Shown piece after piece: positions 24,972 through 33,199 of a stretch of DNA of 64,000 nucleotides (position 1 is the first letter of the stretch; every line of letters begins with the position of its first letter). The translations under genes were made by a program, and so were the position numbers. The notes under the pieces were generated by a model. That model was not told where the DNA came from. It did not search any database and saw only the letters and a list, made by a program, of their open reading frames with translations. This stretch comes from Streptomyces sp. AM 4-1-1 (lineage in GTDB: Bacteria; Actinomycetota; Actinomycetes; Streptomycetales; Streptomycetaceae): the NCBI RefSeq assembly GCF_029167625.1, contig NZ_CP119146.1:124001-188000 (forward strand). Direction: 5' to 3'.

Positions 24972-26321
24972 TCAGGGGGTGATCTGGGCGTGCTGAATTT
25001 CGGCGAGCGGTCCTGCCTGGGGCTGCGCCCGCCAGCTCCGCAGCTCGTCGGCATAGTCCCCTACAACGGGTTCGTCATGCCATCGCTCGGCGCACACGTA
25101 CAACTCCTTCGCCCTCTCCCAGACCGATTTGATCGGCCGGCCGATGCCGGCCCGCAGTGCCTTACTGCCCAGGGCCATGGCGTGCTCGACCTCGGGGGAG
25201 TTCTGCTTCAGCAGGGCTGATGCCACGTCCAGGCCGACCAGGGCGCGGCTCCAGTCCGAAGGGGAGTGCTCGACCAGGTACTCGATCTCGGCGGCGTGTG
25301 CGACGACTTCGGTGGTGTCGCCGAGCGAGAGGCGCGTCGTGATGGCGTTCGCGAGCGTCCGGGGCATCGAGTAAGCGTCGAAGCTGATGCACGAGGTCAG
25401 GCCGTCGGGGAGCGATCGCTGCTGATCTGACAGATCGAGTGCCCGTCCGATGGTGGTCTCGGCTGCGCCGCGGTCGCCGAGACGTGCGAGGGCGCGGGAA
25501 CGGCCGTTGACGAGCAGCCGGATGGCCTGGGGGTTGTCGGGATCGAGCGCGATCCCGGCGGAGGCCGCATCGTCGGCTTCCGCGTACCGCTTCTGGTAGT
25601 ACAGGCCGAGCGAACGGGTGCCCGACGCCCACATCTGCATCGAGACCTCGCCGATCTCGCGGGCCAGCGACTCCGCCTCCGTGCAGTAGGCGTTGACCAC
25701 CTCGTACCGCGCGCCGGCGTTGACGGCCATGTACGCCAGGAGCCCAGCTCCCTGGGAGGCGAGGCGGAAGAGTTCCGCGCGTATGCGTGGGGGCTGCTGA
25801 CCACCGAGAACGCCGTGGAGCATCTCGCGGATGACGCGGGCCTCACCGGCCAGCTGGTGCGGGCCGAGCGTCTCGTACCGGCTCACGATGCTGGCGATCG
25901 ATTGGGTCACCATCATGAGGACGGGATCATCGGCGTTGGAACTGGTGAGCCTGTACGTCTGCGCGACGACTGCCAGCGGGTCGTCGAACTCGGGGGCCAT
26001 GGTGGGAGGGGTTGTGGCGTCGGTGGTGAAGTCGGCGGAGGGCCGAGCAACGGGTTCAACTTGCTCGAACAGTCGCTCGGGCGACATGTTGAACATGTGC
26101 CTGAGGACGAGGTAGGCGTCGTGGCGGGGAGTGCTCTTGAGTGTCCCCTTGCGGCCCATCCACCGGTCGAAGGAGCTGCGGGAGACATCTGCCCGCGCGA
26201 GCTGGGGGTTGTTTTCCCGTTCGGCCGCCCGTTTCGCTGCTTCGCTGAAGTGGATGCAGAACTTGTTGTACGAGTCCCAGTGCCTCTCCTGTACCAGGAG
26301 AGTGAAGCGTGTGGTGGCCAT
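24972..26321 (-). CDS. HTH/TPR-type regulator
   Basis: This 449-aa protein has an N-terminal HTH-like region (SSFDRWMGRKGTLKSTPRHD, then LRHMFNMSPERLFEQ) of the same kind as the regulators at 3338-4867 and 27946-29355. The rest is TPR-like helical repeats, as in many Streptomyces XRE/TPR regulators. The start is the ATG giving MATTRFTLL, directly preceded by GGAGGAGG. It lies between the PPC gene and the 2H phosphoesterase, all leftward, and probably controls or senses through that set. Confidence 0.82.
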   Translation of the reverse strand: MATTRFTLLVQERHWDSYNKFCIHFSEAAKRAAERENNPQLARADVSRSSFDRWMGRKGTLKSTPRHDAYLVLRHMFNMSPERLFEQVEPVARPSADFTTDATTPPTMAPEFDDPLAVVAQTYRLTSSNADDPVLMMVTQSIASIVSRYETLGPHQLAGEARVIREMLHGVLGGQQPPRIRAELFRLASQGAGLLAYMAVNAGARYEVVNAYCTEAESLAREIGEVSMQMWASGTRSLGLYYQKRYAEADDAASAGIALDPDNPQAIRLLVNGRSRALARLGDRGAAETTIGRALDLSDQQRSLPDGLTSCISFDAYSMPRTLANAITTRLSLGDTTEVVAHAAEIEYLVEHSPSDWSRALVGLDVASALLKQNSPEVEHAMALGSKALRAGIGRPIKSVWERAKELYVCAERWHDEPVVGDYADELRSWRAQPQAGPLAEIQHAQITP

Positions 26322-26397
26322 GCCTCCTCCTTCAGGGCTGGTTCCGGATGCGTGGATCGCGCGGCAGCACAGAACGACGTGGACGCCAGGCGCGCGG

Positions 26398-26859
26398 TCA
26401 GTCCTGCGCAAAGGTGATCAGGGGCACGTCGTAGAGGTCGGGATTGCGCGGGCGGGTCACCGCGGGGGAGGTCCATTCTTCGATCACGAGTTCGGTGACG
26501 AACTGGACGGTGGCGCCTAGGAGGTGGCTCGTCCGCCCGTCTGCTGAATCCGACTTGAGGCCGGCGGAGACATGGATGTGCGGAACGACACGGTCGTTCT
26601 CGGCATCCCAGGCAAGGGTTCCACCGCCGAGGACCTCCAGGGTCTCGACTTCGATCTCCTCCCAGAGGGGGCGCTCCGGGTGTTTGAGGGGCTCGCAAGT
26701 TCCGACCAGCCGGGCGTGGCTGAAGCCGCCGATGAACGTGACGTAGCCGGCGCGGATGCCGGATTCGAGACAGAAGGCGGCCAGCGCCTGGAAGAAGTCC
26801 TCGCCGTGGTCAAAGGCGACAGCGAACTTCCGGCCGATGGTGATCTCTGCAGCACGCAT
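26398..26859 (-). CDS. PPC (DUF296, PD1-like) domain protein, copy 2
   Basis: This 153-aa PPC-domain protein is paralogous to 1784-2272: it shares the start MR.AE.T.GR.FA.AFD.G.DF, the IGGFSHARLVGT strand, and PHIHVSAG with both His. It has no TTA codon, unlike copy 1. It begins 27 bp after the asparaginase stop. The fold is trimeric in known structures; its partner or ligand here is unknown, but conserved linkage to asparaginase suggests a joint role. Confidence 0.85.
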   Translation of the reverse strand: MRAAEITIGRKFAVAFDHGEDFFQALAAFCLESGIRAGYVTFIGGFSHARLVGTCEPLKHPERPLWEEIEVETLEVLGGGTLAWDAENDRVVPHIHVSAGLKSDSADGRTSHLLGATVQFVTELVIEEWTSPAVTRPRNPDLYDVPLITFAQD

Positions 26860-26886
26860 GGGAATCCGATCGTTGAGTCGTGAAGG

Positions 26887-27888
26887 TCAGCGCTGGGCCG
26901 CGAAGGCAGCCTGGATCGCGCTCGGGTCCGCACCTGAGCGCAGAAGGGCGAGCAGCAGGAGCCGAGCCTTGCGCGGCTCCAGTCGGCCACCGTTGATCAG
27001 GCCCCGGCCGAGGAGGTCGGTCTCCGAGCCCGGGCCGAAGTCGTAGGTGTGGCTGAGGACGCTGCCAGCACCAGTGCGAGAGGCGAGGACAACAGGGACG
27101 CGGGCAGCGAGGTCTCCCAGCCGTTGCGCCCATGTCCGCGGGACGTGGCCGGCGCCGAAGGCCGCGACGACGAGCCCGTCGAGCCGGGCCGCAGCCTCGT
27201 CCAGGAGGAGGCCCTCGCTGCCGAGCGTGGCTTCGATCAGCTCGACGGAAGCGGGGCGCGCCAAGGGCGAGCCGATATGCGCCTGGCGGGGCACCGCGAA
27301 GTGGATCCGGGGCCGGCCCTCCACCAGGTGTCCGACCGGCCCTGCGCCGGGCGAAGTGAAGGCCGACGTGCTGGTGCTGTGGGTCTTCTGGACGTGGCGG
27401 GCCGCGTGGAGCTCGTCGGCGAAAGCGACAAGAACGCCCATGCCGCGAGCATCGGGACACGCCGCGGTGCGTACTGCGGCGAGGACATTGGCCGGCCCGT
27501 CGGCGCCCGCCATCTGCGGGTTGCGCATGGCGCCGGTGATGACGACCGGCGCGTCCCCGGTGTACAGCAAGTCCAGGAGGAAGGCCGTCTCCTCAAGGGT
27601 GTCCGTGCCTTGGGTGATCACGAACCCGGCGGTGTCCGAGGCGCGCTTGTTGAGCAGGTCGGCGACGGCGGCGATGTCCTCCACCTCAAGCCACGCCCCC
27701 GGAATCTTCCGGAAGTCCACCAATTCCAGGGGCGCTTCCGCTGCGAGTTCAGGCACCGCAGCGACGAGATCCTCAGCGGTCAGCCGGAGCGCAACTCCAC
27801 TTCCCGTCACGTCGGCCGCCATGGCGATCGTGCCACCGAGCGAGAGCACCAGAACGCCCGGGAGCGGGGACTGGGATGTGGAGTCCAC
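26887..27888 (-). CDS. L-asparaginase family protein, intact (copy 2)
   Basis: This 333-aa protein has the asparaginase/glutaminase fold: LSLGGTIAM at residues 16-23 with the first catalytic Thr, and TQGTDTLEET at 92-101 with the second Thr-Asp pair. There is no signal peptide, so it resembles cytoplasmic type I enzymes that convert Asn to Asp and ammonia. The context (HTH regulator upstream, PPC gene downstream) repeats at 2.3-4.9 kb, so the substrate may be specialised rather than bulk Asn. The regulator stop lies 57 bp upstream. Confidence 0.92.
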   Translation of the reverse strand: MDSTSQSPLPGVLVLSLGGTIAMAADVTGSGVALRLTAEDLVAAVPELAAEAPLELVDFRKIPGAWLEVEDIAAVADLLNKRASDTAGFVITQGTDTLEETAFLLDLLYTGDAPVVITGAMRNPQMAGADGPANVLAAVRTAACPDARGMGVLVAFADELHAARHVQKTHSTSTSAFTSPGAGPVGHLVEGRPRIHFAVPRQAHIGSPLARPASVELIEATLGSEGLLLDEAAARLDGLVVAAFGAGHVPRTWAQRLGDLAARVPVVLASRTGAGSVLSHTYDFGPGSETDLLGRGLINGGRLEPRKARLLLLALLRSGADPSAIQAAFAAQR

Positions 27889-27945
27889 AGCGATTGCCTT
27901 TCACAGAAGCAGATCAAGCGCAGGTCGAGGCCAGCGTCGTGCCAT

Positions 27946-29355
27946 TCAGCGGTCGGGGGCAAGAGACCCGAAGAAGTGGAACACCTCGTCCAGGGCCTCC
28001 ACGCTGAGATGTCGGCTTCGGGGGCGCACGATGCTTGCTGTCCCGCATTCCCTCAGCTCACGGCACCGTCCGATCAGCCAGGCCCAGTCGATCTTTAGGT
28101 ATCCGGCCAGAGCACGCAATCGGGTCTGTGGATCGGGCCCCCGCATTACGCTGTGGGCCTGCGCTTCGCCAGCTGCTTCGCGGTATTCGCGAAGGGCGGG
28201 GCGCTGTGTGACCGTGTCCACGGCCCAGATGGCTTCGGTTCGCGTCCAGTTGGCGACCGCGGCCCGCTGCCCGGGAATCAGCGCGAAACCGTCCATCTCC
28301 GAGTATTCGGGGTTGGAAAGAACGTCGACGCGGATACCTTGCAGTTCCATCAGGGAAATCGCCAGAAGCAGCAAGATCCGCTCGTACCGGTCGCTTCGGC
28401 TGACCTCGCTCTCCGGGATACAGAAGGCGCGAGACATCGGCGCGGTGCCTTCCGGAAAACGCGATGACAGAGTCCTGAGGTAGTCGACCTTGTGCTGGAA
28501 CCACAGCCACGCGGCTGCCTGTTCACCGGTCTGTTCGCGCGTCCAGAAGACCGGAGGCTCCGTCGGCCCATCGAGCCGGCGCATGATGTGCTGCGCGCAG
28601 AAGCTCGACCCCAGCCACTGCGTGCCTACTGTGGTGAGGTCGGGCATTGCCATGCGGCTGGGAGCTGACCGCGGAAGGGCGAGGTAGGTGTCCAGGGCGT
28701 GGTGCTCCTGGGCCAGAGCGGAGTCGTCTGCGAGCAAACCGTCGTCGAACTGGACGAGCGACCAGAGCAGACGATAGGTGAGATCGTCCAGCACGTGCGC
28801 AGCCGGCAGTTCGAGCACGCTCCGGCCAGGGGACGTGGCGCGAGCACGACGGGCGTTCGCGGTATCGGTCACGAAGAGCTGGGGGGTGCTCTCCCGGTCG
28901 TCCACTCCGACGAGGAACCCGCGTAGGGCCGACTGCAGGAAGCGGTCGAGAGCCCCGGTGCTGGCGACGTCGATCTGAGCGATGGAGCCAGATCGGATGG
29001 CGGGGCGGAATGCGACGGCGGAGGCCGTCCTGTCCAGCGCTTGCCTGCCCACCATCTCCCACGACCCGGGCAACTCGCCCGCAGGCATGAATAGGCGGCT
29101 TGTGGACCAGTTCTCCGTGATCGTGAGCGAGGCGCTCAGGCCGTCACGATCGTGCGACGGGGTCTGTAGGTGAAGAGTCTTTGGGGCAGGGCTGAAGAGA
29201 TGCTCCGAACGGACCCCGAAGAGATGCTCCATGATCAAGAGCGTGTCTGGTCGCGGCACGCACTCCCCCTTCGCCCACCGGTCGAAGCGGAACCACCGGG
29301 TGGGCTTCGCGCCCCGCGGGCGCGTAAATCCAGTCGTCACTGATCCGGCGTTCAC
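27946..29355 (-). CDS. HTH regulator with large C-terminal domain, copy 2
   Basis: This protein is paralogous to 3338-4867 across most of its length. The HTH core (RWFRFDRWAKGECVPRP, then MEHLFGVRSEHLF) is followed by the same undescribed domain (VGTQWLGSSFCAQHIM, PVFWTREQTGE, RYERILLLLAI). The start is uncertain: I used GTG at 29355, preceded by GGGAG. The frame is open to 29481, and the HTH might need those residues. The 5' part overlaps the open frame of the ATPase gene by about 210 bp. Confidence 0.76.
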   Translation of the reverse strand: MNAGSVTTGFTRPRGAKPTRWFRFDRWAKGECVPRPDTLLIMEHLFGVRSEHLFSPAPKTLHLQTPSHDRDGLSASLTITENWSTSRLFMPAGELPGSWEMVGRQALDRTASAVAFRPAIRSGSIAQIDVASTGALDRFLQSALRGFLVGVDDRESTPQLFVTDTANARRARATSPGRSVLELPAAHVLDDLTYRLLWSLVQFDDGLLADDSALAQEHHALDTYLALPRSAPSRMAMPDLTTVGTQWLGSSFCAQHIMRRLDGPTEPPVFWTREQTGEQAAAWLWFQHKVDYLRTLSSRFPEGTAPMSRAFCIPESEVSRSDRYERILLLLAISLMELQGIRVDVLSNPEYSEMDGFALIPGQRAAVANWTRTEAIWAVDTVTQRPALREYREAAGEAQAHSVMRGPDPQTRLRALAGYLKIDWAWLIGRCRELRECGTASIVRPRSRHLSVEALDEVFHFFGSLAPDR

Positions 29356-29848
29356 CGCACGCTCCCGGTCGACTTGGTGCCAGGCGTTCCTCGCCACGCC
29401 GACGGGTCCGGTGCCCGGCGATTTCCATCCAGACGGACTTCCCACAACCGCTGGGGCTGATCTCAACGCCCCAGCGATCACAGAGCGCGCTCACAAGCTG
29501 CATGCCACGACCGCTCGGACGACTGGTCGACTCGCGCTGCTCGCGCGGTTCAACCTCGGACGGGTCGCGTACCGCCACCCGTAACCGGTGGTCACTCCAG
29601 GCCGCCGTGACGGTGAGCTCGGTGCTGGGCGGAAGATTGCGACAACCGTGCACGACAGCGTTGGCCATGAGTTCCTGGCAGGCCAGGGCCGCGTCGGCGG
29701 CGATCTCCTCCAGGCCGGCCGCCTCCAGGCACACCCGGAGCCGTCGTCGTACGGGCGAGATGGCCGCCGGGTCGGCGAGGAACGAAGCCTCGAAAGGCAG
29801 CCCTTCCGGAAGATCCACATCAGCGCGCTCACCGGGGGATTCGCCCAT
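29144..29848 (-). CDS. Anti-sigma-factor-like ATPase, C-terminus overlaps next gene
   Basis: This GHKL ATPase of the RsbW type has N-box ELMANAVVHGCR at about residues 60-70, and RGMQLVSALCDRWGVEI as the G2 region near 114-130. The domain is complete by about residue 143, yet the frame stays open for 90 more Arg/Pro-rich residues across the start of the regulator gene. The real gene may therefore end earlier, with a stop lost to mutation or an indel. The start ATG has AGGGAG 10 bases upstream; an ATG at 29962 behind GAGGAG would add 38 residues. Confidence 0.75.
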   Translation of the reverse strand: MGESPGERADVDLPEGLPFEASFLADPAAISPVRRRLRVCLEAAGLEEIAADAALACQELMANAVVHGCRNLPPSTELTVTAAWSDHRLRVAVRDPSEVEPREQRESTSRPSGRGMQLVSALCDRWGVEISPSGCGKSVWMEIAGHRTRRRGEERLAPSRPGACGERRISDDWIYAPAGREAHPVVPLRPVGEGGVRAATRHALDHGASLRGPFGASLQPCPKDSSPTDPVARS

Positions 29849-30172
29849 CGCACGCACTCCCTGAACCGAACTGGTCGACGGTCGCGCAAAGCCGTCCGTT
29901 GCAGCGGCGTGCGAGACCGCCGAAGAGCCAGGCTTACTTCGCGCCAGGTAGATCGTGTTCATCGGCCGCTTCTCCTCGCCTGCCAGTGTGCGATCAACTG
30001 CGGACACCAGCTGGACCAAAGTGGATGAGGTCGTCGATTCCCCTGCACCCCGGTGGCGTTGGAGGAATATCGTCTTCACGAGAGAACCGCGTTCGTGGAC
30101 CAGCGGGTAGTCCGCCAGGCTCGGCAGCGCGATACACGTGATACAAGATCGTCTCGGGGACAAGGGCGCACC
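29849..30172. other. Divergent intergenic region
   Basis: This separates the leftward ATPase gene from the rightward XRE/TPR gene. It holds the alternative ATPase start with GAGGAG near 29971, a CACGTG core at 30135-30140 within an imperfect palindrome, and AAGGG before the GTG at 30173. Promoters for both genes should be here; I cannot place -10 or -35 boxes with confidence. Confidence 0.4.
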
Positions 30173-31555
30173 GTGGGGCGCACGCGCAACACGCGGCTGG
30201 AAGCCGTCATTCATGAACTGGGCCTGTCCCAGCGGCAGCTGGCTGCCCGTTTCAGGTCGGTCGCCGCCGAGCACGGCGCAACCGAGCTGCAGAACGTGGC
30301 CCAGCCGTACATCGCCCGCTGGATCGCCGGAGCGCCAGTGGAGGGCCGCGCACCCTTTATCTTGGCCGAGACGCTCTCCCGCGGGCTCGGACGCCTCGTC
30401 ACGCTCGAAGAGATCGGGCTGGCGACAGACACCGAGCTCGGGCCGCAGCCGCCTGCGTGGAGCGACGACACTCTGACGACGCTGGTGACGCTCGGGAGCA
30501 CGGACATGGATATCGACCGCCGACAGCTGATGGCCAACTCGGTCTACTCGGTGGCCGCGCTGGCCCTGCCCGAGGACCAGTGGTTCGAGCAGGCCGCAGA
30601 CCGGGCCCGGACGCGCAGACCGCTGTCGAACTACACGGTGACGACTCAGGACGTCGAAGACGTCCGCGAGATGGCCGCCATCTTCTCCAGGCGCGACCAG
30701 AAGCGTGGGGGACGTGCCGGGCGCACGGCCCTCGTCGCCTACCTTCGGTCCGAAGTCGCGGAACTGCTGAGCGGTCGGTTCCCCACCGAGGAGATCCGAC
30801 GCGGCATGACCTCGGCGGCTGCCGAGCTCGCCTACCTGTCCGGCTGGACCGCCTTCGACGGAGGCGAGCATCCACTCGCCCAGCGCTGGCTCACGATAGC
30901 CACCAAGCTCGCCGAGGAGGCCGGAGACGCACCCCTGGCCGGCCACGCGCTCCGGGCGATGGCTCATCAAGCAGTCGACCTCGGCAAGCCGCAGCAAGCC
31001 GTCCGGCTTGCCGAAGCCTCGCTGGCGAGCCGCCGCTACGCCCAGGCGTGCTGGCGGGAGCGGTCCTTGCTGGGTGTGGTGCATGCCCGCGGCCTGGCCG
31101 CCGCGGGAGAGAAGAAGGCCGCCATCGCCGCGCTGCTGCGGGCCGAGGATGACCTCGGCCGTGCCAACGCGTCGGAGGATGAGCCGCACCGGGTGTTCTT
31201 CTTCGGTGAGGCGAGCCTTGCCCACGAGACCGCAGCCGCACTGCGCGACCTCGGTGACCTCCCAGGCGCTGAGAAGCAGTTCCGCCACAGCGTCCGAACC
31301 CGCCGCGGCCAATTCGCCCGGACTCACGCGGTGACGCTGGGCTACTTGGGCGCCGTGCAAGTGCAACAGGGCCAGCTCGAGGCCGCGTGCGCCACCTGGG
31401 GCCAGGCGCTGGACGCCATGACCGGAGTGCAGTCGGGCCGAGCCAGAGAAACAGTTGTTCAAATGAGGCGGTCGCTCAGCCCATTTCGAGGGCGAGGAGG
31501 AAGCCCAGCGGCCGAACTCGACGCCAGAGCACGCGCAGCGCTCGGCGTAGGCTGA
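30173..31555 (+). CDS. XRE/TPR-type regulator
   Basis: This 460-aa protein has an N-terminal HTH (RLEAVIHELGLSQRQLAARF, then QPYIARWIAG) of the Streptomyces kind that carries a long helical C-terminus. From about residue 200 it has TPR-like repeats (AELAYLSGWTAFDGGEHPLA; LGVVHARGLAAAGEKKAA). I chose GTG at 30173, with AAGGG 7 bases before; the sequence upstream in frame lacks coding bias. It is followed 63 bp later by TrmO. The ligand or target is unknown. Confidence 0.82.
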   Translation: MGRTRNTRLEAVIHELGLSQRQLAARFRSVAAEHGATELQNVAQPYIARWIAGAPVEGRAPFILAETLSRGLGRLVTLEEIGLATDTELGPQPPAWSDDTLTTLVTLGSTDMDIDRRQLMANSVYSVAALALPEDQWFEQAADRARTRRPLSNYTVTTQDVEDVREMAAIFSRRDQKRGGRAGRTALVAYLRSEVAELLSGRFPTEEIRRGMTSAAAELAYLSGWTAFDGGEHPLAQRWLTIATKLAEEAGDAPLAGHALRAMAHQAVDLGKPQQAVRLAEASLASRRYAQACWRERSLLGVVHARGLAAAGEKKAAIAALLRAEDDLGRANASEDEPHRVFFFGEASLAHETAAALRDLGDLPGAEKQFRHSVRTRRGQFARTHAVTLGYLGAVQVQQGQLEAACATWGQALDAMTGVQSGRARETVVQMRRSLSPFRGRGGSPAAELDARARAALGVG

Positions 31556-31618
31556 CGCGGCTGAAGCTGGCCCGGGCTCCGAACGGAACACCGCCCCACC
31601 CCGAGTGAAGGGATCCTC

Positions 31619-32107
31619 GTGTCGCAGCAGATCATCAACGTGCCGGTCATCGGCAGAGTCGTTGGAGGCCACACCGGACGGCTCGATGACTACAAGGGGG
31701 GAGTGGTGTCGATCATCCGATTGAATCCGGACTTCCCTCAGGAGACCCTTCAAGGCATCGAAGAGTTCTCCCACCTTCAGGTCCTCTGGCACTTCCACGA
31801 GGGATCGGCCGACGACGTTGCCCTGCACGCTCGGAGCCCGCGGGACAATCCGGCGTGGCTGGCCACCGGCACCTTCGTGCACCACAACCACCGGCGCCCC
31901 GCCCGTATCGCCGTCTCTCACCCCAGGCTGCTGCGGGTGGACGGGCTCGATCTGCACGTCGAGGACCTCGACGCCGATGATGGGACCCCCATCATCGATC
32001 TGGTCGCCTGCTTCGAGGAGTTCCTGCCCCGCGGACCGGTCAGGCAGCCGGCATGGCCCGGCGAAATGCTCACGAACTACTGGGCGGATTCCACAGAGCG
32101 GCCTTAA
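31619..32107 (+). CDS. TrmO-like tRNA methyltransferase (TsaA/UPF0066 family)
   Basis: This 162-aa protein resembles the TsaA/YaeB beta-barrel family whose E. coli member TrmO N6-methylates t6A37 in tRNA. Features are GRVVGG near the N-terminus, GIEEFSHLQVLWHFH, ARSPRDNP and VRVDGLDLHVEDLD-like strands, ending PIIDLVACFEEF. The start is GTG at 31619 after AAGGG. It is somewhat shorter than full TrmO, which carries a C-terminal extension, so a different tRNA or substrate is possible. Confidence 0.85.
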   Translation: MSQQIINVPVIGRVVGGHTGRLDDYKGGVVSIIRLNPDFPQETLQGIEEFSHLQVLWHFHEGSADDVALHARSPRDNPAWLATGTFVHHNHRRPARIAVSHPRLLRVDGLDLHVEDLDADDGTPIIDLVACFEEFLPRGPVRQPAWPGEMLTNYWADSTERP

Positions 32108-32283
32108 CAGGACAGAAGCCAGGGCACGCGGGCCCGGACCTTGCCGAACGCGAGTACCTCCTCCGCACCGCCTGCCAGTAGGGCTGTCTGCCTGCGCCCT
32201 GGGGAGTGCGTCCAGAACGTCGATCGCAGACGGGGCCAGGTGCGGGCTCCCGGTGGGCGGGTGCGCAACCCCGCGAGGCGTGC

Positions 32284-32826
32284 TCACAAGGCCCCCCTGA
32301 TCGTGGCCGTGACAGGGGTCAGGCGCGAGTCGCCCCCCTCGGGGCGGACGAGCATCAGCAGCGCGGGCCTCCCGCCGATCCACTGAACGACGACTTCGTA
32401 GAAGTCGTCCGAAGGGCTGATCACGTCTCGGTTCATGACCGCGATGCCGTCGACGAAGCCGAGCTGCAGCAGGCGGCACGCCTCAAGCCAGCCCGGGCGG
32501 TCGGTCGGGTCGTTCGTTCCGTACGAGTCAGTCACGTAGTAGCCGACCGCGCCCTCCGCGTCTTCGACGCACTGGCGCAGGACGCTCAGGTCCTCATCAG
32601 CGCTGCCGTTCGCGCAGTTCAACGCGTATGTGACGTAGCGCGTCCTGCGGCGGCTCTCTGGGGCTGGCAGGGTGTCCCACCAGTGGCGGTTGTTGGAGAC
32701 CCGCAACCGCTGGAGGTACAGGCTGCGGTTCGCCGCCGGCCTGAGCGTCGGCTGCCACCGGCGCTGACGCGTGTTGTCGAGGTCCATCCACGTCGTGTCA
32801 GGCAGCGGCGCTGTGCGGGATGACAT
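32284..32826 (-). CDS. Unknown protein, resolvase-like fold
   Basis: This 180-aa protein has a core following the serine-recombinase layout (YVTYALNCANGS, DLSVLRQCVEDAEG, RPGWLEACRLLQLGFVDGIA, VMNRD) but lacks the catalytic Ser position and a DNA-binding tail. It resembles 8453-8986 in layout and ends similarly (LLMLVRPEGG). I chose the ATG giving MSSRTAPL, with GGAG 8 bases upstream. It is divergent from the XRE-DUF5753 gene and converges on trmO. A non-catalytic role is likely. Confidence 0.68.
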   Translation of the reverse strand: MSSRTAPLPDTTWMDLDNTRQRRWQPTLRPAANRSLYLQRLRVSNNRHWWDTLPAPESRRRTRYVTYALNCANGSADEDLSVLRQCVEDAEGAVGYYVTDSYGTNDPTDRPGWLEACRLLQLGFVDGIAVMNRDVISPSDDFYEVVVQWIGGRPALLMLVRPEGGDSRLTPVTATIRGAL

Positions 32827-33011
32827 GGGGGTCTCCATCCGAGCCGGGAGTGGGCCGCCGCTCATCGCAGGGCGAGGGCTCACCGGGAGAGTCGGAGCCT
32901 GGGTGCGAGGCTCCACCCGAGCACAGTCGGTGTTGGCTGTTCTCCGTGGCGTAACCACCGTGCTCCATGCGACAGTTGCATTGCAAGCCCAAGTGAAGAA
33001 TTCAGATGAGT

Positions 33012-33023
33012 TGGCATATGCCA
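33012..33023. promoter_or_regulatory. 12-bp perfect palindrome
   Basis: TGGCATATGCCA, flanked by GAGT and CTC, lies 24 bp before the first GGACTC hexamer in a divergent promoter region. This suggests an operator; there is no other evidence. Confidence 0.4.
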
Positions 33024-33046
33024 CTCAGGCTGAAGCTTTGCAAGCA

Positions 33047-33178
33047 GGACTCCAGGTGCCAGACTCAGGACTCGAACCCGAATCCAACGGACTCTGCGCC
33101 AAGTTGGGGGGACTCTCTGCCAGTCTGGGGGGACTCTCGACTGATCACGCCGGACTCCGGGCAGGCCCGATCGGACTC
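33047..33178 (+). repeat. Seven GGACTC hexamers at exact 21-bp period
   Basis: GGACTC occurs at 33047, 33068, 33089, 33110, 33131, 33152 and 33173, each 21 bp from the next. Sequence between hexamers is not conserved. Twenty-one base pairs is two helical turns, so all copies face the same side of the DNA. The array ends 8 bp before the AGGAGG of the XRE-DUF5753 gene. In the regulator frame the array would read as a GL-x5 heptad repeat, but its codons have low GC3 for this genome. Cooperative binding by the downstream regulator is the simplest inference. The rest of 32827-33199 holds only the palindrome. Confidence 0.85.
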
Positions 33179-33199
33179 GCAGAAGCAGGAGGCAAGGAC

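Noticed and set aside
29849..32479. Very long leftward frame upstream of the ATPase start
   Set aside because: It crosses the XRE/TPR, TrmO and resolvase-like genes in antisense and lacks domain features; it is a GC-driven open frame.
33047..33178. CRISPR array
   Set aside because: The repeat is only 6 bp with 15-bp spacers and no cas genes; it fits phased protein-binding sites better.
32771..33199. N-terminal extension of the XRE-DUF5753 protein carrying a GL-x5 heptad repeat
   Set aside because: Low GC3, no ribosome-binding site upstream, and an excellent AGGAGG before TTG at 33200.
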